Shown here one piece after another: positions 22,701-30,531 of a stretch of DNA of 64,000 nt. Source of the DNA: Pelomonas nitida (GTDB taxonomy: Bacteria; Pseudomonadota; Gammaproteobacteria; Burkholderiales; Burkholderiaceae_C); NCBI RefSeq assembly GCF_043555975.1, contig NZ_JBIGIA010000007.1:186001-250000 (forward strand). Reading direction: 5' to 3'. Made by a program: the position numbers and the translations under genes. Below the pieces are notes generated by a model, which saw nothing but the letters and a program-made list of their open reading frames with translations, ran no database searches and was not told where the DNA came from. Positions within the stretch are counted from its first letter, which is position 1. Each line of letters opens with the position of its first letter.

Positions 22701-25700
22701 CCGGGGAGGCGAATGTGAAAATCGGTGGAACCTATCGAGGATCTAACGAAGACCTCGGTCGTGATACGCTGAAAATCTCTGCAAACCGCTCCGATGTGAC
22801 GATTTCACTGGTGAGGGACACGACCTCTCCCAACAACAAGGTAGACAATCTAACGATTGTGTGGAATGACAAATCCACGTCTGTTTCGTTTGCCCTTTTC
22901 GGAAACCAGAACAGCGATTTGGGGAGCGTAGATAACATCCAGTTCCTCGATGGGTCGATCTTGAACGTAGCGCAGTACGTCAGCGGCCTGATGGTGCCGG
23001 CATCGGCATCGGATGAAGAAATCGTACTCACATCGCTGGACGATGTTGTCCAAGCCGGGGATGGCAACGATGTAGTCAAAGGCGGTTCTGGAAACGACAG
23101 CATCTATGGCGGCAACGGTAATGACGCCCTCTATGGCGAAGGCGGCTCCGACTTCATGGATGGCGGTGCTGGGGATGATTGGATATGGGTCGACCAGCGC
23201 GATGCTGACAGCCCAGACACCGTCGTCTTCGGGCTCGGATCAGGTCATGACACGCTTTCGGGAACGAACACTGGTGCCGGGGCCGATGTAAAGCTTGGCG
23301 AGTCCATCAAACTTGATGAATTGCGCTTGCGATGGGACGCTCCCTCGTTCTACAGCCAGTACGACAACAACGGCGATTCTCGGTATGCCCCATCTTGGAG
23401 TGCCGGATTGGTTGTGTCTGTTGGAACTGGCATAGATACTCTAAACGTCAGCGTCTTCAACGGGGGATACACGAGCCAATCACCACTCGGCAAGCTCAAG
23501 TTTGCCGACGGCGCGGAGCTCACCATCAGCCAGCTGGTGAATCTCGCAAACACGTCTACGGCCGGCAACGATCTGCTGTTTAACGCGCTTGGCAACGTAG
23601 ACGTCAGTGGTGGAGCTGGGGATGACACCATATATGGCTTGCAAGGCGGCGGGTTGCAAGGCGGTGACGGCCGCGATTTACTCTATGGCGGCGACGTTGA
23701 CGATCGGATGATCGGCGGCGCAGGCGATGACACGATTGCCGGTGGTCACGGCTCGAACGTCGTCGTCTACTCAAAAGGTGATGGCAATGATGCCGTCTGG
23801 GTGCAGTATGGCGGCGAAACGCAAATCGAGTTCGGCGAGGGTGTTATGCCCAGTGATGTAATCGCTCGACATACCGACACTGGAATTTTCCGACTCGACA
23901 TCGTCGGCGGCGGTAGTATCACCGTCAGCCCACCCTTTCTACCCTTTCCGCCGGGCGCAGAAATTCCCTCGCGCGTGTATTTCAAGGATGGTACGGTCTG
24001 GGAGCGCCAGCAGCTGGCCGAGTTGATGCTGAGCGGCAGTAGCGAAAATGACTCGATCGTCGGAACAAAGTCGAGCGACGTGATCTACGGCCAAGATGGT
24101 GACGACACGTTGACCGGTTGGCTTGGAAGTGACACGCTGAACGGAGGAACTGGGAATGATTTGCTGTTTGCCGCATTGAGCGACGAAGTGGACCCAAACA
24201 GCACGGACGTCTTGACCGGCGGCGCGGGAAACGATGTTCTCTGGAATACCGGTAGCAACGGTATCTATCACTTTGACCCTGGCTTCGGTCACGACCTCAT
24301 CTATGCCGCATCGCACGACGCGAGTTTGATTGGCGCTGTTCGGTTTGGGGCTGGCATCTTGCCCATCCATGTGGTCACCTCGCATGGTCGTGAAGGATCC
24401 TTGATCCTCTCGTTGCCGACGACAGGCGAATCCATTGAGATCGAGAGATTCTTTGCAGATGACCTTTCCGACGCGCTCGCCGAACCGTCCCCGATTGACG
24501 AAGTTCGTTTCGACAACGGCGTTGTCTGGAGCATTTCAGACATTGTTAGTCGACTTGCTTCCGCAACTACCGAAGCGTCTGACCTGATCCAGGGAACCGC
24601 TGGTGATGACGTTCTAGACGGATTGGGTGGCAATGATTTGATCGACGCCGGAGCAGGCGATGATTCCGTGCTCGGAGGTGCAGGCGGCGACCATCTGATC
24701 GGCGGCGATGGCGACGACACGTTGAAGGGCGGTGATGGCTACGACTCGATTGAGGGTGGCGCAGGTACTGACCAAATCCTTTTCTCGCGGGGAGATGGGA
24801 TTGACACGCTCAACAACGTTGCCGGTGACGAGTTGGTTCTTGGTTCTGGCATCGCTGCCACAGACTTAGCCTTCTTGCGCCAGTCCAGCGACTTGCTGAT
24901 CGAAATTTCTGGAGTAAATGACTCCATTCTGGTTCCTGAGTTCCTAAACTTAGAAAACTGGATTTCCATCAGGCTTGCTGATGGCTCAACAATCAGCTCG
25001 TCGACAATATTCGAAGCTATTGCAACAACTAACGGCACGGCGAGCAACGATTCCATCAACGGCGCGAACTACGGCGAGCGGATCAATGGGCTCGCCGGGA
25101 ACGACACGCTAAATGGGTTGGGAGGCAATGACACACTGGATGGCGGGGCTGGGAATGACCGGCTTGTTGGCGGGAAGGGCAACGATGTCTTCATCGTTGA
25201 TTCCACTTCGGATACGGTGGTTGAAGTCACAGGAGAAGGCATCGATGAAGTACGCGCCTCAGTAACGTACACCTTGCCCAGCAACGTTGAAAATCTTGAG
25301 CTTCAGGGCACTGACAACATTAACGGCACCGGCAATTCTGGCAATAACAAACTAGGAGGGAACGGAGGCAATAACGTTTTGACTGGCGCAGCAGGAAATG
25401 ACGAATTGCTCGGCATGGACGGCAACGACTCGCTGGTCGGCGGCTCTGGCGACGATTCCATGCGGGGTGGCGCCGGCGATGACTCGTACGACGTCGACTC
25501 GACAGCCGACGCGATTACTGAGGATGTCAACCAGGGCTCGGATAGCGTGAGCTCAAGCGTCACCTACCAGCTTCCTGCCAACGTTGAGAACCTGACCTTG
25601 ACCGGAACGTCTGGTCTCACGGCCACGGGGAATGATCTGGCCAACATTCTGACCGGGAACTCTGGCGCGAACCGTCTCGTTGGCGGCGGTGGAAATGACG

Positions 25701-27409
25701 CGTTGAATGGCGGCGCTGGTGCTGACACCTTGGTGGGCGGTGCCGGTGATGACACCTACTCGGTAGACGCAACTACCGACGTCGTGACCGAGAACGTCGC
25801 GGAAGGTGTCGACACCATCCTGACGTCGGTGACGCTGCCGAGTCTCGCCACCAATGTGGAGAACCTGACACTAACCGGGGCCAGCAATCTCAATGCGACT
25901 GGCAATGGCGCCAACAACGTGTTGACGGGCAATGGCGGCGCCAACCGGTTAGATGGAGGTGCCGGTGCCGACACGATGATCGGCGGCGCAGGCAACGACA
26001 CTTATGTCGTAGACAACGCTGGCGACGTGATCACTGAGATCTCCGGCGGCGGTGCTGATGCGGTTGAAGCGAGCATGACCTATACGCTTGGAGCCGAGCT
26101 CGAGAAGCTGACACTCATCGGTTCAGGTGCATTTGATGCCACGGGCAATGATCAGGCCAACACGTTGACGGGCAACTCGGAAAACAACCGTCTCAACGGT
26201 GGTGCTGGAAATGACACGATGGTAGGCGGCGCAGGGAACGACACCTACGTCGTCGATAGCGCCTCCGACGTCGTGACCGAAGCCTCCAGCGGTGGTAACG
26301 ACACGGTCGAAGCCAGCATCAGCTACACCCTGGGCAGCGAGGTGGAGAACCTGACGTTGACCGGTACGTCGGCCATCAACGCCACCGGCAACAGCGTGGC
26401 TAACATATTGCGAGGCAACGCGGGCGACAACACGCTTGATGGCAAAGCGGGCAACGACTCGATGATTGGTGGCGCTGGCAACGACATCTACGTCATTGAC
26501 GCCACGACCGATGTCGTCACCGAGTTGGCAGGCGAGGGCACGGACACCATCCAGTCCTCGGTCACGCTGACCAGCCTGGCCGCCAACGTCGAGAACCTCA
26601 CGCTCACCGGCACCACAGCCCTCAACGGTACCGGCAACGCGCTGGCCAATATCCTTACCGGCAACAGCGCGGCGAACAGTCTCAGCGGGGGTGATGGCGA
26701 CGACACGTTGGATGGCGGCGCCGGCACCGACACACTGATCGGTGGCCTGGGCAACGACACGTTCTACGTGGACTCCACCAGCGACGTCGTGACCGAAGCC
26801 AACAGCGCGGGCACCGACACCATCATGACCTCGGTCACGCTGGCTAGTCTGGCAGCCAACGTCGAGAACCTGACGCTGATCGGGACGGGCAACATCAACG
26901 CCAGCGGCAGCACCGGAGACAACGTGCTGACCGGCAACGCCGGCAACAACACGCTGACCGGCAACGCGGGTAACGACACCCTAGACGGCAAGGCTGGCAA
27001 CGACACCCTCAACGGTGGCGCTGGCGCGGACACCTACTGGTTCGGTACCGGCTACGGCTCTGACATGATCATTGACAGCGACTCGACGGCGAATATTAAG
27101 GACGTTGTCAGGTTCGGTGCTGGCATCGTGCAGACAGACATCAAGTTCACGCAGAGTGGCAATGCCCTGGTGGCGACTCTCAAGAGCACTTCCGAGGCGC
27201 TGACAATCCAAGACTGGTACCTAAGTTCGAACAACCGCGTCGAAGAATTCCGCTTTAGTGATGGCACGGTGCTGACCAACGTGCAGGCCCAGGCACTCGT
27301 CGGGGCGATGGCGGCCTTTAGTCCGTCGGGGACTGTCATTACGATGGTGAGGGAGCCGGAGCAGCACTTGCTCCGACACAACGGTTTCGCGGTTTCAGGG
27401 ACTGCGTAA
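16736..27409 (+). CDS. Giant RTX protein with lipase-like N-terminal domain
   Basis: The 3557-residue protein is the largest in the window. About residues 90-220 form a class-3-lipase-like alpha/beta-hydrolase region with a nucleophile elbow GYSLGGSLATSF near residue 169. From about residue 720 on come many calcium-binding nonapeptides of the type GGxGxDxUx, grouped in blocks separated by HCBP-like domains (RxxDGTxLT/F-type endings such as IRFSNGDFWTAEQL). Near residues 1205-1400 about five copies of a roughly 50-residue unit carry HGNDYLDGGDGxD. Seven related units follow at the C-terminus (separate entry). RTX proteins are exported by type I systems and fold in external calcium. The C-terminus (MVREPEQHLLRHNGFAVSG) does not look like a usual acidic/aliphatic secretion signal. 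The adjacent exporter is truncated. Confidence 0.9.
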   Translation: MATNNTANPDTTPQVLQAYALLQIAAEAFLNNTKRDDPAAAPTGSGSFTPTAAMLTDGNLHSSKMTAQQAKDFGENWRVVSHQPNTATGFSATLFEYVGTGPQPTASKYVVSFRSTEFIEDGARDNQATNVLELKEGGWAFGQLADMQLWWNSSTVQAAVAGKKVDVTGYSLGGSLATSFQILHGESVDKVYTFNGAGVGEVKQSYGGLGSLARILADFDAQRADGSAGNKALFKDSLALSKYQELAAKLNRSSTLSAAQIAEELAGLKALIDVAEQDALNTGTRNRDRIEELQLLRKAVDRSRSIAAEAERVPTLVPGDGGATPANIKGFANIDALRLDYQLAVLTAMEKTQGASTPAELVKLIKETAGFGNKGRDTRGLENVYDVFGAPPPSAVSNSQHHLGNNVPVFIEDQPLVRGSYLAETFKASLAAWELKLLPNNYKNNDFGDTHSIALLADSLRVQSVVADLAPGSSLTELGDLLQAASNKKADSELGQQGRTDGDTVESLLDSIRRLLVGPRAEATLNNESLRDKALTGGTWAELDLRQRLENSVLELSGAIQELRGQLIATNSDAGLGSAARNDFGAFASIYALSTVRLAGKDAAGSVELERYLGSIWNGENAQLDNLGIYTAWDNDRNMSAADIDAGAQTFTQTWMTSRAAMLGQLVTRNIDNTPDNAPSARPYIPGQPTHFEDRGTQRSFDIGLIREDGALNQVIFGADGNDAIAGLAERDSLFGGAGADFLSGNGGNDYIEGNAGIDQLDGGEGNDTLIGGTGDDELKGGANNDSLIAGVGVDTLVGGSGDDFLNGGAGFDTYFFDANFGNDIVSDTDGIGELKFAAIPGGLPIGFKVSDGLYLSEDGRVTYSLVPGTDGRTDLLVTIKDSKDSVLIRNWTPSQAAASNAFGLMRAAQASNSGNLGIRLEDRTTAPPSTSHVLQGDFEKQVYNHNYLLSFTGYVNAGPQANAQDILWGLPGDDVMQGLGGNDGISGFDGDDWIDGGEGNDLLLGGRGRDTMLGGAGNDLIFGSAVGQIYRPESDIFTAPTGSDVEIARGFSWAAYRRAIDRITEDGSTFVFVSFAGADVVEGWRGEDGQTYVEGTGNIIDAGAGNDFVAAGTGDDSVRGGDGDDDIAGKEGSDALFGDAGDDIIYGDGPDDDDSVGYGVVPAQFHGDDILSGGAGSDWLIGNGGDDYLYGGADDDHLYGDDSFANGTPASVNGNDYLDGGDGNDGLTGGGRDDRLFGGSGNDLIWGDGNQSDIEVSVHGVDYLDGGDGDDQLIGGGNDDQLLGGVGDDTMWGDATAQYVAESAHGNDFMDGGDGRDMMAGGGGADTMLGGAGDDQLQGDDFVSNVMASAHGNDYLDGGDGDDSLIGGGGDDVLLGGNGKDLMRGDDAVDSVPDVSAGADYLDGQGGDDNLKGGAGNDTLLGGDGTDMIQGGAGDDLLIGGAGADVMLGGAGNDIYFIGATESSNGITADTITDTQGRDTLIFSGVDLEGLTVDWLNNAIWLGWGSTQGVYLASGASSSISTVQSDVGQSVSLLALVGQRLQKVISQSTQQDNSVVFGGAKNDYLTVTNAGVNASGGRGVDNILIAIDQGSVVTMNVGDGTDVVSAVQRGAANGSSPAPENVLQLGEGFEASKVRLYRVGVSSFVLALNELGDGVAFSATAAADGSVSAGLQPFDRIAFSDGTALTWRQVVDRGIGTVPTATIGDDVLSLSPASDELGGMQGNDRIDGLAGNDLILGQEGDDTLLGGLGNDTLYAGVGRDSLVGGEGDDYLYGGDSNSIVVMEGGEGTDSYFFRYGYYIYTTANSNDTSLTSDDKYRINDSGYVGGGEINSWRISDAGGSADELIFDSRVPTKSNTFVESNGTGFTLTNYNLVVEINGAVNDLGKLSTGSIEKIRFSNGDFWTAEQLLSMSQATTSGNDTVGGFGSNDTIDGGAGDDSIRGYAGDDVLIGGAGYDTLSGGIGNDEMRAGPGGGHLVGDEGDDVYRIGAGEANVKIGGTYRGSNEDLGRDTLKISANRSDVTISLVRDTTSPNNKVDNLTIVWNDKSTSVSFALFGNQNSDLGSVDNIQFLDGSILNVAQYVSGLMVPASASDEEIVLTSLDDVVQAGDGNDVVKGGSGNDSIYGGNGNDALYGEGGSDFMDGGAGDDWIWVDQRDADSPDTVVFGLGSGHDTLSGTNTGAGADVKLGESIKLDELRLRWDAPSFYSQYDNNGDSRYAPSWSAGLVVSVGTGIDTLNVSVFNGGYTSQSPLGKLKFADGAELTISQLVNLANTSTAGNDLLFNALGNVDVSGGAGDDTIYGLQGGGLQGGDGRDLLYGGDVDDRMIGGAGDDTIAGGHGSNVVVYSKGDGNDAVWVQYGGETQIEFGEGVMPSDVIARHTDTGIFRLDIVGGGSITVSPPFLPFPPGAEIPSRVYFKDGTVWERQQLAELMLSGSSENDSIVGTKSSDVIYGQDGDDTLTGWLGSDTLNGGTGNDLLFAALSDEVDPNSTDVLTGGAGNDVLWNTGSNGIYHFDPGFGHDLIYAASHDASLIGAVRFGAGILPIHVVTSHGREGSLILSLPTTGESIEIERFFADDLSDALAEPSPIDEVRFDNGVVWSISDIVSRLASATTEASDLIQGTAGDDVLDGLGGNDLIDAGAGDDSVLGGAGGDHLIGGDGDDTLKGGDGYDSIEGGAGTDQILFSRGDGIDTLNNVAGDELVLGSGIAATDLAFLRQSSDLLIEISGVNDSILVPEFLNLENWISIRLADGSTISSSTIFEAIATTNGTASNDSINGANYGERINGLAGNDTLNGLGGNDTLDGGAGNDRLVGGKGNDVFIVDSTSDTVVEVTGEGIDEVRASVTYTLPSNVENLELQGTDNINGTGNSGNNKLGGNGGNNVLTGAAGNDELLGMDGNDSLVGGSGDDSMRGGAGDDSYDVDSTADAITEDVNQGSDSVSSSVTYQLPANVENLTLTGTSGLTATGNDLANILTGNSGANRLVGGGGNDALNGGAGADTLVGGAGDDTYSVDATTDVVTENVAEGVDTILTSVTLPSLATNVENLTLTGASNLNATGNGANNVLTGNGGANRLDGGAGADTMIGGAGNDTYVVDNAGDVITEISGGGADAVEASMTYTLGAELEKLTLIGSGAFDATGNDQANTLTGNSENNRLNGGAGNDTMVGGAGNDTYVVDSASDVVTEASSGGNDTVEASISYTLGSEVENLTLTGTSAINATGNSVANILRGNAGDNTLDGKAGNDSMIGGAGNDIYVIDATTDVVTELAGEGTDTIQSSVTLTSLAANVENLTLTGTTALNGTGNALANILTGNSAANSLSGGDGDDTLDGGAGTDTLIGGLGNDTFYVDSTSDVVTEANSAGTDTIMTSVTLASLAANVENLTLIGTGNINASGSTGDNVLTGNAGNNTLTGNAGNDTLDGKAGNDTLNGGAGADTYWFGTGYGSDMIIDSDSTANIKDVVRFGAGIVQTDIKFTQSGNALVATLKSTSEALTIQDWYLSSNNRVEEFRFSDGTVLTNVQAQALVGAMAAFSPSGTVITMVREPEQHLLRHNGFAVSGTA
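25190..26960 (+). repeat. Seven tandem VD-type RTX repeats in the giant protein
   Basis: Seven units start with xVD(S/A/N)xxD followed by VxTE, then SVTY(T)L, NVENLTLTG, ATGN and LTGN, and a GGAGNDTL nonapeptide set. Unit starts lie near 25192, 25486, 25756, 26002, 26245, 26488 and 26761, so the period varies from about 243 to 294 bases. The central units are the most alike. Such arrays can expand or shrink by recombination. Confidence 0.8.
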
Positions 27410-27645
27410 GCGCCTCGTCTTAGCCAGCCCGAGCAAGCACCCTTCGCCCGCTCGGGCACCTCAAAGCCAGGGCGCAAAGACCAACCAAGAAGCGCGTGCA
27501 GGAACTTTGGCGCGCTTGAAGGTCAGTCGCAATAAGTCGTTCTTGGCTTGGTTGAAGGCTGTGGCGCGGGACCCGCCAAGTCCTTGATCCACAATCCGCG
27601 CCTGTGCAACTACTGTGGCGCCCTACGCATCGACCGCGTCCCTAG
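27410..27645. other. Non-coding gap after the RTX gene
   Basis: No gene is supported here. An 8-base inverted repeat (GCCCGAGC at 27427-27434 and GCTCGGGC at 27450-27457) lies just after the RTX stop and could end its transcript, but it lacks a T run. No tRNA or transposon end was found. Confidence 0.5.
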
Positions 27646-27676
27646 GCGAGCTGGCCGGCGGTCAGCTCGCTTTTTT
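27646..27676 (+). terminator. Rho-independent terminator before hsdR
   Basis: GCGAGCTG and CAGCTCGC form an 8-bp stem with a 9-base loop, followed by six T residues. It points rightward and would insulate the restriction genes from read-through out of the RTX operon. Confidence 0.8.
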
Positions 27677-27753
27677 CATGGTGGGCACACAATGCAGCCT
27701 CTAGCGGAACGACAGCGCGGCATGACTGTCCATCGCGACGAGGGAGCGCATCC

Positions 27754-30531
27754 ATGACCCCAGAGGCCCAAGCCCGACAAGTCATCGACGAACGCCTGCA
27801 GGCCGCCGGCTGGCTGGTGCAGGATTACGCCCGCCTCAACCTCGGCGCGGCGCCGGGCGTTGCGGTTCGGGAGTACCCCACCGACACCGGCCCGGCCGAT
27901 TACGTGCTGTTCGTCGACCGCGAGGCCGTGGGCGTCATCGAGGCCAAGCGCGACGATGCCGGCGGCCAGCTCGTCGTCACCGAGAGCCAGACCGAGCGCT
28001 ACGCTCATGCGCGGCTGAAGTGGCGGGCCAGCGGCCAGCCCCTGCCCTTTTTGTTCGAGGCCACCGGCCAGATCACCCGCTTCACCGACGCTCGCGACCC
28101 GGCACCGCGCTCGCGCGAAGTATTCAGCTTCTTCCGCCCCGAGACCGTCGCCGCGTGGCTCGCGCAGCCGTCCACGCTGCGCCGCCGGCTGCGCGAAGCC
28201 ATGCCGCCGCTGCCCGCCGAGAACCTGCGCGACTGCCAGACCGCTGCCGTCACAGGGCTTGAAACGTCCCTCGCCGCCAACCGCCCGCGCGCGCTGGTGC
28301 ACATGGCCACCGGCGCCGGCAAGACCTTCACGGCCATCACGGCCGTCTACCGCCTGCTCAAGTTCGGCGGGGCCAAGCGCATCCTGTTCCTGGTCGACAC
28401 CCGCAACCTCGGCAAGCAGGCCCACCAGGAGTTCATGGCCTACACGCCGCCCGACGACGGCCGCACCTTCACCGAGCTCTACAACGTGCAGCGCGTCGGC
28501 AGCGCGGGCGTGGACCGCCAGGCCCACGTCTGCATCAGCACCATCCAGCGCCTGTATGCGGCGCTCAGCGGCGAGGCGCTGGATGAATCCGCCGAAGACC
28601 TCCCCGCCGCCGACGTGGCCCGGGCCGTCAAGCCCGGCCGGGTCGTCAGCTACCAGCCCGCGCTGCCCGTCGAGACCTTCGACTTCATCGTCATCGACGA
28701 GTGCCACCGCAGCATCTACAACCTGTGGAAGCAGGTGCTGGACTATTTCGACGCCTTCCTCATCGGCCTCACCGCCACGCCCGACAAGCGCACCTACGGC
28801 TTCTTCAACGAGAACGTGGTGGCCGAGTACAGCTATGAAGACTCCGTGGCCGACGGCGTCAACGTAGGCTACGACGTGTGGGAGATCGTCACCGAGATCA
28901 CCAGCCAAGGTGCCGAGCTGAAAGCGAAAGAGTGGGTGGACCACCGCGACCGCCAGACCCGCAAGAGGCGCTGGGCCGAGACCGAAGAGGACACGGCCTA
29001 TTCGGCCAAGGAGCTGGACCGTTCCGTCGTCAACCCCAGCCAGATCCGCCAGGTGCTGACCGAGATGAAGCGCGTGGTGGAAACGCAGCTCTTCCCCACC
29101 CGCCGCGAGGTGCCCAAGACGCTGATCTTCGCCAAGACCGACAGCCACGCCGACGACATCGTGCAGCTGGTGCGCGAGGTCTACGGCCAGGGCAATGCCT
29201 TCTGCCGCAAGGTCACCTACAGCGAGAAGCAGGCCGACGCCGTGCTGCAGGACTTCCGCAACGACTATCACCCCCGCATCGCCGTCACCGTGGACATGAT
29301 CGCCACCGGCACCGACGTGAAGCCGCTGGAGGTGCTGCTCTTCATGCGCGATGTGCGCAGCAAGGGCTACTACGAGCAAATGAAAGGCCGCGGCGTGCGC
29401 AGCCTCGACGCCAACGGCCTGCGCAAGGTCAGCGCCAGCGCCGATGGCGCCAAGGAGCGCTTCATCCTCATCGACGCCGTGGGCGTGGAGAAAAGCCTCA
29501 AGACCGAAAGCCGCAGCCTGGAGCAAAAGCACGGCGTGCCGCTGAAGGACTTGCTGATTGCCGTGGTCCACAACCAGCGCGACGACGACACCCTGCTCAC
29601 CCTCGCCAACCGCCTCGTGCGGCTGGACAAGCAGCTCGACCCCAAGGCCCGCGCCCGCATCGAGCGCGCCAGCGGCGGCGTGCCCGCCCGCGAGCTGGGC
29701 AAGGCCCTGCTGAAGGCGCTGGACCCCGACGCTGTTCAACAGGCCGCACTGGACACCGCCCGCCGCCAGGGCATCACCCGCAGCGAAGACACGCTGCTGC
29801 CCGAGGAACTGCAGGCCGCCCGCGCCGCCCGCGTGGCCGCTGCCTGCGCGCCCTTCGACGCGCCCGAGCTGCGCGACACGCTCGAATCGGCCCGCCGCGA
29901 ACGCGAACAGCTCATCGACACCATCAACCGCGACCGCATCCTCAGCAGCGGCCCCGCCGCGCAGAGGGACGAGCACGCCCGCGCCGACGTGCAGGCCTTC
30001 AAGGACTTTGCTGAAAGCCACAAGGACGAACTCGCGGCCTTGAGCTTCTTCTACCAGCAGCCCTACCAGCGCCGTGCGCTGACCATCGAAGCCGTGCAGG
30101 AGCTGGCGGATGCGATTGCCCGCCCGCCGCTGATGCTCACCACCGACCGCCTCTGGGCCGCCTACGCCCGCGTGCAGGCCAACCAGGTCAAGGGCGTGGG
30201 CCTGCAGCGGCAGCTCACCGACCTCGTCGCCCTGCTGCGCTTTGCCCTCGGCCTGGACGCCGAACTCACCCCTTTTGCCGACACCGTGAACCAACGCTTT
30301 GCCGACTGGATCTGGCGCCACAACAGCCGCCGCGCCACGGCTTTCACGCCTGAGCAGACCGAGTGGCTGCGCCTGATGAAGGAGCACATCGCCAGCTCGT
30401 GTTCGATTGCGCGGGACGACTTTGACTACGCGGAGCTGGCAGCGCGTGGCGGCCTGCAGAAGGCCTGGGGGCTGTTTGGCGAGGAACTGGATGGCTTGAT
30501 GGCGGGGATGAATGAGGAGTTGGTGGCGTGA
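27754..30531 (+). CDS. hsdR: Type I restriction enzyme, R subunit (HsdR)
   Basis: HsdR is the motor and nuclease subunit that translocates DNA and cuts unmodified DNA. The 925-residue protein opens with a PD-(D/E)XK nuclease core (PADYVLFVDREAVGVIEAKR, about residues 49-68). Superfamily 2 helicase motifs follow: Walker A HMATGAGKTFTA near residue 184, and DECHRSI near residue 314 followed by LTATPDKRT. Later motifs DMIATGTDVKPLEVLLFMRD and MKGRGVRSL complete the helicase. The C-terminal helical domain binds the methylase. GAGGGAG precedes the ATG. The gene ends in a GTGA overlap with hsdS. All catalytic motifs are intact. Confidence 0.95.
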   Translation: MTPEAQARQVIDERLQAAGWLVQDYARLNLGAAPGVAVREYPTDTGPADYVLFVDREAVGVIEAKRDDAGGQLVVTESQTERYAHARLKWRASGQPLPFLFEATGQITRFTDARDPAPRSREVFSFFRPETVAAWLAQPSTLRRRLREAMPPLPAENLRDCQTAAVTGLETSLAANRPRALVHMATGAGKTFTAITAVYRLLKFGGAKRILFLVDTRNLGKQAHQEFMAYTPPDDGRTFTELYNVQRVGSAGVDRQAHVCISTIQRLYAALSGEALDESAEDLPAADVARAVKPGRVVSYQPALPVETFDFIVIDECHRSIYNLWKQVLDYFDAFLIGLTATPDKRTYGFFNENVVAEYSYEDSVADGVNVGYDVWEIVTEITSQGAELKAKEWVDHRDRQTRKRRWAETEEDTAYSAKELDRSVVNPSQIRQVLTEMKRVVETQLFPTRREVPKTLIFAKTDSHADDIVQLVREVYGQGNAFCRKVTYSEKQADAVLQDFRNDYHPRIAVTVDMIATGTDVKPLEVLLFMRDVRSKGYYEQMKGRGVRSLDANGLRKVSASADGAKERFILIDAVGVEKSLKTESRSLEQKHGVPLKDLLIAVVHNQRDDDTLLTLANRLVRLDKQLDPKARARIERASGGVPARELGKALLKALDPDAVQQAALDTARRQGITRSEDTLLPEELQAARAARVAAACAPFDAPELRDTLESARREREQLIDTINRDRILSSGPAAQRDEHARADVQAFKDFAESHKDELAALSFFYQQPYQRRALTIEAVQELADAIARPPLMLTTDRLWAAYARVQANQVKGVGLQRQLTDLVALLRFALGLDAELTPFADTVNQRFADWIWRHNSRRATAFTPEQTEWLRLMKEHIASSCSIARDDFDYAELAARGGLQKAWGLFGEELDGLMAGMNEELVA

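Noticed and set aside
18900..27000. CRISPR-like regular repeats
   Set aside because: The repeats are in frame, differ in length and encode RTX nonapeptides. There are no identical 25-40-base repeats with unique spacers and no cas genes.
27427..27457. Terminator immediately after the RTX gene
   Set aside because: The 8-base inverted repeat has a 15-base loop and no T tract, so it was kept only as a note; the real terminator-like hairpin is at 27646-27676.
27600..27680. Integration site at a tRNA 3' end before the restriction locus
   Set aside because: No T-loop or CCA is present; the symmetry is a simple terminator hairpin.
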